A stretch of DNA of 64,000 bases from Turritopsis dohrnii (lineage: Eukaryota > Cnidaria > Hydrozoa > Anthoathecata > Oceaniidae). Shown piece after piece: positions 12,567 to 25,388 of the stretch (positions within the stretch are counted from its first letter, which is position 1; each line of letters starts with the position of its first letter). Made by a program: the position numbers and the translations under genes. The DNA lies in the NCBI GenBank assembly GCA_027922465.2, contig BQMF02000758.1, positions 1 to 64,000 of the forward strand, given 5' to 3'. The notes beneath the pieces were generated by a model. The model saw only the letters and a program-made list of their open reading frames with translations, did no database searches and was not told the origin of the DNA.

Positions 12567-13364
12567 CTAAAACAAAGTGGACACAGAAAACAGATGACGT
12601 ATAAAGAATCGAAAAACAGTGAAACAATAAATGTTGCCTCCTGTTGTTATTGCGTTACTTCAGTTTTTATCGTGTGACACGATGTCAAACCTAAATTAAA
12701 CATTTTCTTACATACCTTACTTGTATTTGAATTAGAGTTGTACTATTTTTCGCTCAGTTTTAATTCGCGGGATTTTAATTCGCGCACCCCAAAGTGGAGA
12801 TATTCGCTCAGTTTTAAATTCGCGCACCCAAAAATTACGATTTTACCCAGTTCCCCAACAATTTTTTCCCTCAACATGGTTAGAAGCCTTTTGATGTAAA
12901 TTCATTTATCTTCGTAGAACAATATTATTCAATAATTTGATTAAAAGTTGTCTTACAAAGGGACAACAGGTATTGTCTTACAAGTATAAAATCTCAAAAA
13001 CTCATTGATGAACTCGTATCTCAGTTTTCAAGTGGATCCTCTATGGAACTTTTTGTTTCAAGAGCATCGGTAATTCCCGATCTTTTCCATCCGTTTTTCA
13101 CAACATCTTCGTTTGTGCTAATGTGGTCGCAGTATTGTGTCACCCAGCGGGCATGTAGAGGCTTGAGTATGCTTGCTTGCTTTGATGCAACAGTTCGAAT
13201 GAAGAAGCTTCGTAGAAGTCCTTTACCTCAAGGTGGCCTCAAGTTGGCCCACAGATCATACAACGAAATGAAAGTGTCAACAGATCACACGTATATGATA
13301 TAACCTCTGTTCAGCCATAATATAACATGGAAGCATTGTTGCTATAACACTTGTTCCTAGTTAC

Positions 13365-13430
13365 CTGTCTTTGTAGTTGCCATCATGCCTTGTTGTATAG
13401 CTGATGAGAAAGGTGAAGGCTGATGTAAAA
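13365..13430 (-). CDS. Short Ser-rich linker exon (diverged repeat)
   Basis: The exon is 66 nt and phase 1 on both sides, bounded by CTTCAG and GTAACT. It aligns with the 78-nt repeat exons at its start (LHQPSPFSS) and end (GMMA), with four codons missing from the middle. It is therefore an older member of the same tandem exon family. Confidence 0.6.
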
Positions 13431-14027
13431 CTGAAGAAGAATGAATAATAAATTCTAAAGTACGCTTCAAATTTAATGTTACTGAATAATTTATGTAAAT
13501 AAAATTTGATATTGAATGTTTATCATCAACAGAACCTCTACATGTCATAACTCCACGGTTTTGCAAATGGTTCCATTGGAATGGAAGTAAGTAATTAGCA
13601 TTTTTGACACTAAAACTAAACCAACCCCACCACTCATCCCACTTTCTGACAGGTGAAAAAAGAAAATAATTTTGTTACAAATTTTAGTAATTACCACGCT
13701 CAGCAGATTCATAATATATATGTAGTAGGTATATACTATATATACTTCCTTATTTCCTTTCCAGGAATCAAAATGTTTGGGTTTCATGCAGTGAAGAGGT
13801 AAAAATCTTCGGTAAATGTTTGTTAAGATATTCTGAAGTTCATATTCTGAAAAAACAAAACTTTGAAACTAGCAAAATGAAAGGTGGCAAGGACTTTTAT
13901 GTTAATTAATATCTCTTTAGGGCATGATGAGCCTTATTTTGACAGACAATACTTACTATCTATTTTAGTCATAATCAAATTGTCATGAAAACTCTATTGC
14001 TACTGGACCAGTTTAATAATGCGTTAC

Positions 14028-14105
14028 CTATGCTTGAAGCTGCCATCATGCCATGTACAACTGATGAACTTTTCACAGACGAGGAAGACGAAACTTCCTG
14101 CATAA
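14028..14105 (-). CDS. 78-nt Ser-rich repeat exon, copy 3
   Basis: It has acceptor TTTCAG, donor GTAACG, 78 nt, and phase 1 on both sides. It encodes a 26-residue unit containing VSSSSSVKSSSVVHGMM. It is nearly identical to 14548-14625 and 15032-15109, and part of the neighbouring intron is duplicated with it. Confidence 0.7.
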
Positions 14106-14547
14106 CTGAAAGAAAATGAAGAATGTAATATTATTCACATGTCTAGCATGGATAAATGTTAATTAATTTTTATGTTAATAATTTATGTCCAACATAATAA
14201 TATTAACTGCTTAATTTTGTTTTTAATGAAGGTAGCTAAATTGTTTTAGAGAAAAAGAATTATGATGTGCAAGTCTAAGCAGAACAAAAATCTGAATTGT
14301 TTTTTTCTTAGGAACATTTTCAATGGATAATTCCTTTATCTTGAACCCTTATTTCCAAAGATTACGTTGGCAGTTGAAAAGATCTTTGCCAGCATATTCA
14401 CCATAAGATGAGCTTCAAAATAGTCTAAAAGTTTAATTTTCACTCATTTCTTTGGGTCTTTCAAGACTCGTCATAGTTATTCATAGATACCCCTCAAATT
14501 CATCATCAAAATAACATTGTTATGGAAACAGTTTAATAAAATGTCAC

Positions 14548-14625
14548 CTATGCTTGAGGCTGCCATCATGCCATGTACAACTGATGAACTTTTCACAGAT
14601 GAGAAAGGTGAGGACTGAAGCAAAA
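14548..14625 (-). CDS. 78-nt Ser-rich repeat exon, copy 2
   Basis: It has acceptor TTTCAG, donor GTGACA, 78 nt, and phase 1 on both sides. The first third of the unit (LLQSSPFSS) differs from the other copies and resembles the exon at 13365. The remainder (VKSSSVVHGMMAASSI) is identical to its neighbours. This mosaic pattern suggests exchange among the tandem copies. Confidence 0.7.
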
Positions 14626-15031
14626 CTGAAAGAAAATTAAGAATGTAATATTATGCACATGTCTAGCAAAAGTAAAGAAAAACTCTTATATTTTCATAAA
14701 GTTTGCTGTTAATGGAGGTAGCTACACTGTTTTAGAGAAAAAGAATTATGTTGTGCAAGTCTTAGGAGAACAAAAATCTAAATTGTTTTTTTTCTTAGGA
14801 ATATTTTCAATGGATAAATTCTTTATCTTGAACTCCCATTTCGAAAGATTGCGAGATCGGTTGAAAAGTTTTTTGCCAGTATATTCACCATAAGATGAGC
14901 TTCAAAATAGTCTAAAAGTTTAATTTTTACTGGTTTCTATGGATCTTTCAAGACTCGTCAGCTATTCATAGATAGCGCTCAAATTATTATCAAAACAATA
15001 TTGGTACGGGAACGGTTTAATGAAATGTCAC

Positions 15032-15109
15032 CTATGCTTGAGGCTGCCATCATGCCATGTACAACTGATGAACTTTTCACAGATGAGGAAGACGAAACCT
15101 GATGCATAA
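15032..15109 (-). CDS. 78-nt Ser-rich repeat exon, copy 1
   Basis: It has acceptor TTTCAG, donor GTGACA, 78 nt, and phase 1 on both sides. The peptide unit begins MHQVSSSSSVKSSS. It lies about 480 bp from copy 2, with matching flanking intron. It can follow the micro-exon at 19733-19762 or the CTLD exon at 20205-20336 in frame. Confidence 0.7.
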
Positions 15110-15326
15110 CTGAAAGAATATGAAGAATGTTATTATGCAAATGTCTGTAACGAGTAAACAACTTAAAGAAAATGAAATAAAAGAAAATATCTCAAGAAAT
15201 TTCAGTCATGTCTTTATAAATTTTATTTGATATTATGAAATGTTATACAACCAAATAACTCTGTTATGTTTTGCAAAATCATATTTTCGTTGATTCTTCT
15301 TTATATTCTTATGAACATGTTTCGGT

Positions 15327-15565
15327 TCAGCCCAAGAGGAAATTGCTTTTGGCTAATTTTCAAGGTTTATGAATAACTTTATCTAATCATTTCTTGTTGG
15401 AAATGTTTATGAGAGAATAGGTATCACAATTACCAAACTATGAGTTATGTTCACATGGAGAATAAAATACTTGGTAGAAGTGAATTGAAATCATTTAATG
15501 AAAGAAAATGCAAGGATTGATGACTTTCACGATTGTTTTGATCTTAACACTATTATTAAGTAATA
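15327..15565 (+). repeat. Harbinger-associated 3' flank relic
   Basis: This stretch matches 63700-63945, which directly follows the C-terminal Harbinger fragment at 63473-63703. It is probably the 3' end of another copy of that transposon without its coding part. The next element begins at about 15590. Confidence 0.6.
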
Positions 15566-15589
15566 TTGCAACCAAATGGAAAATTCAAC

Positions 15590-17755
15590 AGATAATGTCG
15601 CAAACCAAAGAAAAATCATGTTCGTTCTTTAACGTTAAAATCAACAGTTAATGTCGCACAGAAACTTATAATAATCAACAATAAATGTGGCATTTTTTAT
15701 CGCTTTAAAATTTCTCTCTATTATTATTTCTGTTAGAGAGCATTAACTTAAGTACAAGTAAAACGTTACACGCGAAGCTTGAATAAATCGTCAGAAAGTG
15801 GTCTTTATTACAGCTATTTTGAGACTACAGTGAAGTTGAATTTTTGGATTTCCGCAAAGCAAGAAATACTTTACGATCGTCCGTGTTTTTCTGTTTTCAT
15901 CTTACTGTCCAAACCTAGCGATTTTTTACGCCGTCTCAATCTTCATTGGTGCATAAAGCGCCACTATTACGAAAGGGTGCTAATAAACTTTAATAGCGCT
16001 TAGTTTATTGGCTTGATTATTTCCGCCATGTGATCATCCGGGTATTTTTCGACTTTACATTTGCACGCCGTTCGCATAATGGTATACCACAGCGTGGCCT
16101 AAGAAACCTTAAATTTCCAAAAGTAAGAAGAATTGCACTTCCAAAACCGAAAGTAAAGGGTAGAAATTTATAATTATCTTGCAATGATTCTACTACGTTC
16201 ATTCTTTTCTAAAAACAAGTTCTCAATGTTTTGTGAAAACAGTGTGTGCAGCTTTTATGTTTTGCAAAATGTCTGCGATTTTTTTAAGCCTTTCTAGATG
16301 CAAAATACTGTTTGTTTCATGTGTGGGCTGTAGTGCTTTTTGAGCTCTGGATACATACAGCTCAGCTCAGTTTCCTCTTCAGCTCCAACAACATACAATT
16401 AATGTCTTGTTACCCTCTGTCTGTGGCTGTGCATCTCATTTTATGTTTGATGTTTCTCTAGCTATTTTAGCCTATTGTATACTTGTATAATTCTTGGCTG
16501 TATTATCAATTACTGAATTAGGAATGGGGACTTACTATTTACGATAGCAAATTGAAACTTACCTTGATTGTCTGTAAATTCTAAATACTGGACATCTTTT
16601 AACGCAAATTTCTGTTTTCAGTTATGTTTGCTAATTTTGGTAGCTAAGTTTAGGTCATATTTTTCATAATCCTAATCTTTGTTTACTTTTTGTGTTTGGG
16701 AAGTCTTTTCGTAATTAGGAAGATTGACCGTACATACGTAATCACTGTGATATCTGAAAGCATATGAATTTGATGTTATTTTGTTCATTAAGTTTATTAG
16801 AAGTTAATGTAAGGTTCGTATTGTGTCAGTTATGCTTTCATGATGCCCTGGCGTGTATACGTAATTAAAAATTTATTGTTTTTTAAGTTTCTGAATAAAT
16901 TTTTATAATCTTTTCATGAAATTTAGTTCTGGTAATGCATGCTTTTAAATTAAAAAGATGGCAATGACATATTGTTACTCAAATTAAAGCACAAATTTCT
17001 GTTTTCAGTTATGTATGTTGATTTTGTATGTATATAGGTGTATTTCGTATCATTAAAATCTATGCTTTCCTTTTTCTCCTTCTGAATTAGGAATTCTGTT
17101 AGGAAGATTGACAAGACGTATTAAATTCATAACATTTACAATGACTTACGTGCATACTCATTGTCTTATCTGAATTGATCACTGAATCCTTAATATCATT
17201 TCGTACCACCAAAATAAAGAACTTGTCATTCAGATAAAGTTTTGCATAGTGACAATTATGTTTTTTCCAGATTTTTGGGGAGTACATGGTCAGAAATTAC
17301 ATAAATATATATTGCGGATTAAACTTTTCTTAAATTTCAAGAATGTCATAGTCTTTCTTCTTTCATACTTCAGCTGATTTTGCAGAAATCCTTATGCCTG
17401 CAAGGGCATCTTGTTTGCATTATTTTTGTATGAGGAAAAACTTTTCTATAATCCCTTTTCTATGTTCATTCTTTCCCTTAGTTATCTGACCAGTAATATT
17501 TGTTGAAGAAAATTCAGACATTTCTTTTGAACTTTGGAACAGTTGTTGTAACGTATGGCGACATTTATCATTGATAAGTTGATGTGGTCAAGTGTTTTCT
17601 ATCTTGCGACATTTACTGTTGATCATCGATTTTGGTGCGACATCTGCTGTTGCGACATTTACTGTAGGGTTTGCGACATTTAACGTTGATTTACGACATT
17701 TACTGGCGACTTTGCGACATTTACTGTTGATTGCGACATTTACTGGTGTAACATA
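15590..17755. mobile_element. ~2.2-kb element with inverted minisatellite ends
   Basis: The right end (17560-17750) carries seven or more units around TGCGACATTTACTGTTGAT. The left end (15590-15700) carries the same motif inverted (ATCAACAGTTAATGTCGCA). The interior shares pieces with 28730-29640, for example the TTACTGTCCAAACCTAGCG and AAGGGCATCTTGTT motifs. No transposase frame is recognisable. It looks like a non-autonomous element whose inverted ends are minisatellites. Confidence 0.6.
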
Positions 17756-19732
17756 TAAAGATAGAATTAAAGATTGAATTAGGAAGTTTTCAACATAAAA
17801 CAGCCAAAATAACTTCCAAAAGTATTTCTAAAGTATAATAGAGCTAATATTTTTATGAAATAACATTAAAAATGTTTGTTGGTTCGTTAAGATTTTTATG
17901 CCATAAGGTAAATATTTTCCCAAGCTTTCCAAAAATGTATCATTAAGGTAGTAAAAATAGGTATTTCAAAACTTATGGATGTTTTTACCTGGATATATTC
18001 AGTATTTTTATAATCATCAATTAGAAATGCACAACAAAAAACTAATAACGCAATTGTGCAATAACTGTTGACACACAAACAAATAAACTTTTTTTTTAAC
18101 GTTTTATGAGTCCGTGCAATTTTCACTACAGTTTGTCTCTTAAAAAAAATCAAACTTTGAATGGGAATAACTTTTATTTTTGTTGTAATAAAGTCAATTT
18201 TTATAGGAAAACAACTTAAGAAACTTTTTGAATATTTTTAAAGTTTTGGAAGAAAACATCAGGGAAGTAAGAAAATGCAATTTTTATCAACAATTTGCAC
18301 TATCAATTTTATAAAAGTCAATTAACACTATATTAATGACGAAGTTTAATTACGTTATCTTTATTTAAAACATCAATTTTGGCGGTCTATACACAAATTT
18401 TTTAAAATTGATGAAAAACATATGTATTTAGCGCTTTGAAACAGAAAGCATGATGTAATTCAAATCGCGTATGCGAGGTGTTTGAAAAACCAATCGATGG
18501 TCGTGTCCCCAAAAACTGTACACTTCGTGCATAAGTTTACATGAAATCAATACATGAAGCGAACATACAGTGCACGTATTCAAAATGCCATATTAGATTT
18601 CAAAGTTTCCAGGATTTAAAAGAAATTAAAGATGGAAAAGATCGTTAAGAAGTTCTCAATATTTTGTGAACAGAGTGAAAGAGATAAGCTTTTGTTATAT
18701 TTTTATTTTTATTTTTGTTTTCTATTATAAATGTCTGAGTGTTCGTTTGTACACGTGTGGGTTGGTTGTATTGCTGAATGTCTCAATGTCCTTCTCAATG
18801 TCCTTCTCAGCTCCAACATCAAGAATGTCTGTCTACTGCATCACTTATACTTATATTTTCTCTAGCTATTTAAATGAATTTGTATGCCATCACTTGGTTA
18901 GCCCAGCAGTATAATTTACACTTTTCGTTTTAACTATATAATAACCTTTCATCGATGATATATTTTTTTATCATTTTTTCGAGATCTACAACCTTTTATA
19001 CGTTCCGTGCATAATTTCGTGATTTTATTTTTCGTCACCTATTTTCGACACAGGATTTTCAAACATCGTTTCCGAAATTCAAACCAGTAAAAACTTTTAC
19101 GCGGGATACTAATGCGCTTACAAGTTATTTATTCATATAGTTAACTCCCATCTATTCATATTTATTCACTTCAAGCAATATGAAAAGTGCAAGACAATAA
19201 AACCAAACATAATATGCTTTCAAACTTCAAAAGAATATGAAGTGATGTAATATCAGCTGAAAACCTTTCATTTCCGTCCGAAATAATTCTTTGATACTCC
19301 ATCTGTATGCAATATTGGATTGGGTGTACAAATGACCGCCCATCGTCCATAAAATACTTCCACTTTATACCTTCACGTAGTAAAATTGATATTTAGCTGC
19401 CTTTGCTTTTGCAAATATACCGTATTGTTGAACCTCTAAATTTGTTGTTTGTTTTCCAAACGTGTTTTTTCTGTATATCCTTCGTTTACTTTTCATTTTT
19501 CTCAAAAACTCTAGAAAATTTATTGTCAGTTCATAAACATTCATTAAAAAAGACGCAGTTGTAACTGTTGGTTCCAGAGTTTGAGAAAGGATTAAACATA
19601 GTGCTTAAGCAAATTTCAGGGGGTTCTATAAATGCCTGTAGTAATTTTAATTTGAAGATCCTATGTTTCCGTTTCCAAAAGTTCACGACACCTATCCGAC
19701 ATCGTAATCATCATTAAAGAAATCAAACTTAC
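17756..19732. other. No recognisable gene (intron of lectin/PAN gene)
   Basis: AT-rich sequence. I find no domain, RNA gene or well-bounded element. From about 19670 it becomes the B copy of the duplicated locus module. Confidence 0.45.
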
Positions 19733-19762
19733 TTGCGTCAGTGGTAGTGTCATGTCTTTGGA
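19733..19762 (-). CDS. Candidate 30-nt micro-exon
   Basis: It is bounded by CTTAG and GTAAGT, 30 nt long and phase 1 on both sides, encoding QRHDTTTDA between split codons. The paralogue near 37620 keeps both splice sites and the frame. The paralogue near 6820 has lost the donor (GT to CT). Conservation of length, phase and splice sites in two of three copies supports a real exon. Its size makes the call uncertain without transcripts. Confidence 0.45.
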
Positions 19763-20204
19763 CTAAGAAAGAAAACAGAATAAATAAGAAGTAAGTAAGG
19801 AAAAATCTCTGTCTGCTTGACCACAAAAAAATCTTATTTATCAGATGTCAAATGTTTTGATTCCCACTTTGTGGACCAAACTCCTTCCTTCCTCCATTTT
19901 AGAAACACTTGGATTTTTTATTGCTACAATTTGGGCGATTGAGCGCTTTCAAGACGTGATCATGCAGACGGGAAATAGAACGAAGTTGCTTTCGATTTGG
20001 TCGATGTGATCGATGAATGAAAAACCTGCCTTGATGAGAATTAGTTTTCGACCAATGTCATGTCAAAAAGCTTGTTCAATTCCTAGTTTCTGTGATTCAT
20101 TTAATCTTTACAATAGATATCAGTCTGTATTTTATAACTTATTCATTTTTCTCATACCATACCATATATTCTACTGATACTTTCACGTTACAAATAGTAC
20201 TGAC

Positions 20205-20336
20205 CTGTGCCATTTCTGCATACAAACGATTTCATTTCATCACAAGAAGCGGTGTCCATATCTGTCCCAACACCTCTTAAATAAACGCATTGTTTTCCCG
20301 GAGAGGTGGCCCAACTAGACCATGTAACATCATTTC
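20205..20336 (-). CDS. CTLD C-half exon
   Basis: The exon is 132 nt, with acceptor TTATTAG, donor GTCAGT, and phase 1 on both sides. It encodes the second half of a C-type lectin-like domain: VTWSSW after the intron, a CVYLR strand, then a CDEMKSFVCR terminus with the last two conserved cysteines. The joined codon reads Gly after the WND of the exon at 27054-27266, recreating the WNDG-to-W spacing of CTLDs. The calcium-binding WND triad of mannose-type lectins is not clearly present, so sugar specificity cannot be inferred. The intron is about 6.7 kb because repeats and transposons have landed in it. Confidence 0.75.
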
Positions 20337-20382
20337 CTAATAATGATACCAATACAATATATTTAAAGCTTGCTTTCCATTA

Positions 20383-20811
20383 GGCGCTAAATCACGTAAT
20401 TTTTTTCGGGTTAATTTTTGAGCATTAACTGGAAGACGTTCCTACTTAAGATTACAAGTTTATACCATACAATTCTTGTAAACTTTATTTAATTATTCTG
20501 CTATTTCTCTTCAAGTATTTCTATTTACGTCACGTTTTTTGAAGGTTTTGTCTTTTTTTGTCATACAAACATGGATAAAGCCTGACTTCTTCCGTGAGTA
20601 ACATTTTTTAGTCAACCATATCAAAGAAAATATTTTCCTTATAATAATTCGCGCTAATTCGGGTGAAAATATCAAAATGTTTTGATACTTAAATTCCGGG
20701 TTAATCGGCGCTAATTCGAGACAAAATTGAAGCGCTAATGACTCATCATCGTTTCATTGCGCGTTACAATTTATCCCGATTTAACCCACCTGTTTAACGC
20801 GATTTAGCGCC
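20383..20811. mobile_element. ~430-bp MITE with GGCGCTAAATC ends
   Basis: The inverted ends are GGCGCTAAATCaCGT and ACGcGATTTAGCGCC. They are flanked by TTA and TGA, suggesting a decayed 3-bp target duplication as in Harbinger MITEs. The interior has further GCGCTAATTCG repeats. It lies 46 bp upstream of the CTLD C-half acceptor. Confidence 0.65.
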
Positions 20812-22078
20812 TGATGAAAAACAAGCTTATAAAAACAAAAATGATCAACTAAGATACGCAAAACATGTTGTCTGAAATCAGATTTTGATTCAGAGGCAAA
20901 GATTGTGAATGAAAAGCAATACGAGAGCTTGAGTAACTTAAGAAAAACATATTAACTTTTATATGAATTGGCCAGCCATTGTCCGGTGAACATAGAGGGG
21001 AACTTCTCAAATTGGAAATCATAAGTTCGATACAGAGGACAAAATACCACGAAACCCAAGTCTGAAAGGCAAACTTCAATGTTCCACCAAAGCCATATTA
21101 AAAAACTGGAAGATAAACTGCTATGGAATGTACTTTGAAAGTACTTTCGCGTTCACAGTATGATGAAAGGAAGCTTATTGTGCACACTCTGGTTTTCTCA
21201 TCGCTAGCTCATAGTGTCAATCACGCTTTAAAGAAACGACATAACAAGAAGGAATGTATTGCTTCTTTCTAAATTGAAGCAAGCCAACGAAACCAAGTAG
21301 TAAATTAAGTTTCTTGAAATAGTCTAATAGCAATGAAAAAGTATTAACAATATTTTGTAATGGCGAATATGTAGTTCAGGAACTACCCTCTTGGAATCTA
21401 CATCAAGAGTGGGCTTAATTGAAATCAGTGTGGAGTATGGAAACGTTACTTAAATACCACTTTCAAACAATAATTCATCACCAACCACTCATATTCATTT
21501 ATATAAATAATTATATATTGACATTGGTTTTTACCGAAACGCGTCACGTTCAACAATATGTAGCTTCTTCGTTTTTATATATGTTACACTACATAATCAA
21601 GATGGCTTTTCAGTTCTTATATATTCTTCGCCATGTGTCTACTATTACAAAGCTTATGAAATTATCGGATTGTGTCAACTGGATTGCGTCGTTATCTTGG
21701 AAGTGTCGAACTTGCTTTACACCTGGATGTCGTATTAATAGTATCACTTTATTTACTCTTTCTTTGGACTGTGAATAACACGTATTTATATTTTTTGTTG
21801 GACAATTTTCTATGTATACCGTTTGGTTGTGGCAGAACCATCGATATTCCGACTAAATACGAGCCGTGAGAGGGCTTGGTGGCGTAGCGACCCACCGTTG
21901 GAGATCATAACTTTTTGTTTTTTCTTTGGACTGTGATTTAACACAAAAATCTTCCTCTTTTCTGGACTGTGAATAAAACAATTCTCTTGGTACTATTTAT
22001 CAAATTTCACGACTGAATGAATTTTCAAATTATTTTTACTATAAAGGCTTGTAATAATTTTTTTATATCTTACGTTTT
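20812..22078. other. Intronic sequence with duplicated segment
   Basis: Bases 21440-21520 match the start of the window (1-80). The rest has no recognised gene. The frame at 20849-21079 on the minus strand has no domain or splice support. Confidence 0.45.
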
Positions 22079-25000
22079 AATAATACTAGCCGCCAAGGCG
22101 GCGTCGCTCGCCGCCCATGTCCACCTGCTCTGTATTACCCCGCAGACCCCAATAAACGTCAGATTTCCTTATAAACGGCTCGTAGAACTTGTGTTCAGCT
22201 AGAGGCAGATTCAAAATCGCAACCTCTGGTGTGCAGTCAGTTTCGCATCTTAACGTTTTTTCAGGGTGTCCCAGTCGGGCAACCAGTGTTCCAAGTTTTT
22301 GTAATATTGGAGCCCGAATAAAATTACCTGCTCAAAATTATTGCACTTAAAACCAGCGATAAGTGAGGGATGTATAATGGGAGAACTGAGGTTCAATTCC
22401 TGGACTTCCTTTGCTGGCTTTATTGCTTAATAAAGTTTGTTCGCACATGAAGACAACTACGTTTTTTGTGTTTCAAGTCTTGCATGTTCTAAACATCAAG
22501 TGTTACATCAACAGTGGTACATCACCATTTTTCAGGTTTTTCTTGATGTGTTACTTATTTATTTTTCAAAACCAATCGTTGATCAGTACAGCAATACACT
22601 CAAAACGTAGGGAGAAAAAACTTCAACTTTTTATAAGCTTTTGTTTTAAAAAAGTTACGCGCTCTAACACGGGTGCTATCAAACAGGGAGGAAATGGTTT
22701 CTCTTCTTAAAAATTCACACAGGAGGAGAGAAAAAAGGCACGTGCTAAATGAATAAAGTGGATAAAAAAACGTTCGATCTGAAGCGCATAACAATTAAAA
22801 AAAGAAATTAAATTATTAAAAGAAAAGCAAAAAAATATTTTGTTTCATGTTATTTTTTTTTTACCTATCGGTTTTTAAACATTTTGATTGCTCGAAAAAA
22901 ATGTTCACCCGTCTCAGACAGTCAGGCAAGGATACTGCTGCTTTTTGTCCAAAATGTTTACTCAGTTATTTATTTTGTATTTAGTTGATGTATTGTTTTC
23001 AAAGCCAATTCAACATGGAATATAAAATTAACAATAATAATAAAATCAAAACGTTATTGACTTTAGGACACCCGTGGTGGAGTAAAGTCTTTAAAATACC
23101 CGTGGTTTCTCCTCCTCCTCCTCCTACTACTACTCCAAGTTATGAACGCTTTTGTGCATCGTTTACATGATATCGTTGCCGAATTTGCAAATTTGGTCAA
23201 ATTCGGACTTCCAGTTGGCCAATTTTCATGAAATTTTGCACAGAGCACAATTGAAAGGTGCTGGTTTCGAATTTGACAATGATTTTGACAGAATTTACTA
23301 AAATTGGGCAATTTAGGCCAAATTTGGACCACAAATTTCGAAAGTTCTTCAATATTCATGAAATTTTGCACGGGTCACAATTGAAAGGTGCTGATTTCGA
23401 ATTTGACAATGATTTTGCCAGGTTTGACTAAAATTGGGCAATTTAGGCCAAATTTGGACCAAATTTCGAAAGTTCTTCAATTTTCATGAAATTTTGCACG
23501 GGTCACAATTGGAAGGTGTTGATGTCGAATTTGACAATGATTTTGCCAGGTTTGACTAAAATTGGGCAATTTAGGCCAAATTTGGACCAAATTTCGAAAA
23601 ATTTTCAATTTTCATAAAAATTTGCACGGATCACATTTGAAAGATATTGATTTCGAATTTGACAATGATTTTGGTCAGATTTGACTAAAATTGGACAATT
23701 TGGGCGAAATTTCAAAAGTTTTTCGATTTTCATGAACTTTTGCACAGAGCGCAATTGAATGGTGCTGATTTCAAATTTGACAGTTATTTTGTCTGATTTG
23801 ACCAAAAATGAACAATTTGGGACAAATTTGTAACAAATTTCGAAAGTTCGTAAAAATTTGTACAAAGCACAAATGGAAGATGTTGATTTTGAATTTGCCA
23901 GTCACTTTGTTAGATTTGACCGTAATTTGCCAATTTGGCAAGTTTGTATTTTTGAAACCAGATCTGTATCGTTGTGTTACGTCCTGAAGTCTTCAAGCCA
24001 AGCGGCTTCATGTTCCTATTAGTTCATCAGCCAAAAAAAGTCACGTTCGATTGGGGTTGCAATGTATTTGCTTCGAACTCACGTCGCACACAAAAAAAGA
24101 AATAATTTAGCTTACAACTCAATCTACCTACAATCTACCTTACAAACAAACAAACAAACGAACGAACAAACAAACAGACAGAGAATCGGCTATTAATATA
24201 TTGACTAGCCGCCAAGGCGGCGTCGCTCGCCGCCATGATCAGCCTGCGTTGAATCCACCAAAAATAAAACTAAGAAATTAGCAATGATAATCGTGCCCAT
24301 GTTGTAGAGCTCGAAAAACTGATCAAAAAAATGTATGGGATCGTTTCGCTACGACCAACCGTTCCGGAGATATCTTTGATCAAATATTTTGATGACGTCA
24401 CAGACCCGTCCCCCCAAAAAAATTAGACCCAAAGTTTTCATCACCCTATCGCCTGTATCGCGGACCCCAAAAAACGTCAGTTTTCCCTATTGTTTATGGA
24501 GATAATTTTCCCTAAACGTCGCATTCGATTAGGGTCTCAATACAATGGTTTCACACTGACGTCGCGCACAAGAAAAGAAATAAATTATGTGTGATCTTAC
24601 ATTGCTGACTCTCTTTCGCAGTTCACATCTAACATTTTGCGTGACTTACAAACAAAGAAACAAACGAACAAACAAAGAAACAAACAGACAGACGGAGAAT
24701 CGGCTATTAATATATAGACTAGCCGCCAAGGCGGGTCGCTCGCCGCCCAGGTTCAGCCTGCGTTGTGTCACCTCCCAAAGAGTTCACGAAAAATGGAATT
24801 AAGGAATTGACAATAGAAAGTGTTACCATCTTGTAGAGCTCGAAATTCTGAGCAAGAAAATATATGGGATCATATGTCTATGACGCACCGTTACAGAGAT
24901 ATCGTCGATCAAAGATTTTGATGACGTCACACACCCGTCGCAAAAAAAATTTGGCCTAAATTTTTTCGTCACCCCATAACCTGTATCGCGGACCCCAAAA

Positions 25001-25226
25001 AACGTCAGTTATTCCTATTGGTTACCGAGATAATTTTCCCTAAACGTCGCATTCGATTAGGGTCTCAATACAATGGTTTCACGCTGACGTCGCACACAAG
25101 AAGAGAAATAATTTATGTGTGATCTTACATTGCTGACTCTCTTTCGCAGTTCACATCTACCATTTTGCGTAACTTACAAACAAACAAACAGACAGACAGA
25201 CAGAGAATCGGCTATTAATATATAGA
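22079..25226 (+). repeat. Three-unit head-to-tail array of GCCGCC-headed repeat (array 1)
   Basis: Heads (GCCGCCAAGGCGGCGTCGCT) are at about 22087, 24205 and 24718. Each unit ends in an AAAC/AGAC microsatellite followed by AGAATCGGCTATTAATATATAG, and the next head follows directly. Array 2 (52383-54842) has the same three-unit plan and the same first-unit subtype. The first unit here is lengthened by a tandem repeat (23190-23940). No protein is encoded. A palindromic head with a microsatellite tail recalls Helentron-associated or SINE-like elements; the class is unresolved. Confidence 0.7.
23190..23940. repeat. ~118-130-bp tandem repeat, about six units
   Basis: The landmark TTCATGAAATTTTGCAC recurs at about 23225, 23355, 23483, 23611 (degenerate) and 23729. 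The units share AATTTGACAATGATTTTG and CAATTTAGGCCAAATTTGGACC. The apparent minus-strand frames here are by-products of the repeat. Confidence 0.8.
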
Positions 25227-25388
25227 TATTGATATTCAACCGAAACGCCCTAAACTACATGGCATCTCATGTTATTTGTTAATTATCTTTTAGATTGAAT
25301 AGCATAAAACTGTCACCATAGGCTCCAATATAGCCTAGGAATAACAGCAAAAAGAGAATAACTCAATTATTTACTTAGACTCCTCTTA

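Noticed and set aside
23063..23865. Minus-strand frames of 86-102 codons
   Set aside because: They are translations of the 128-bp tandem repeat.
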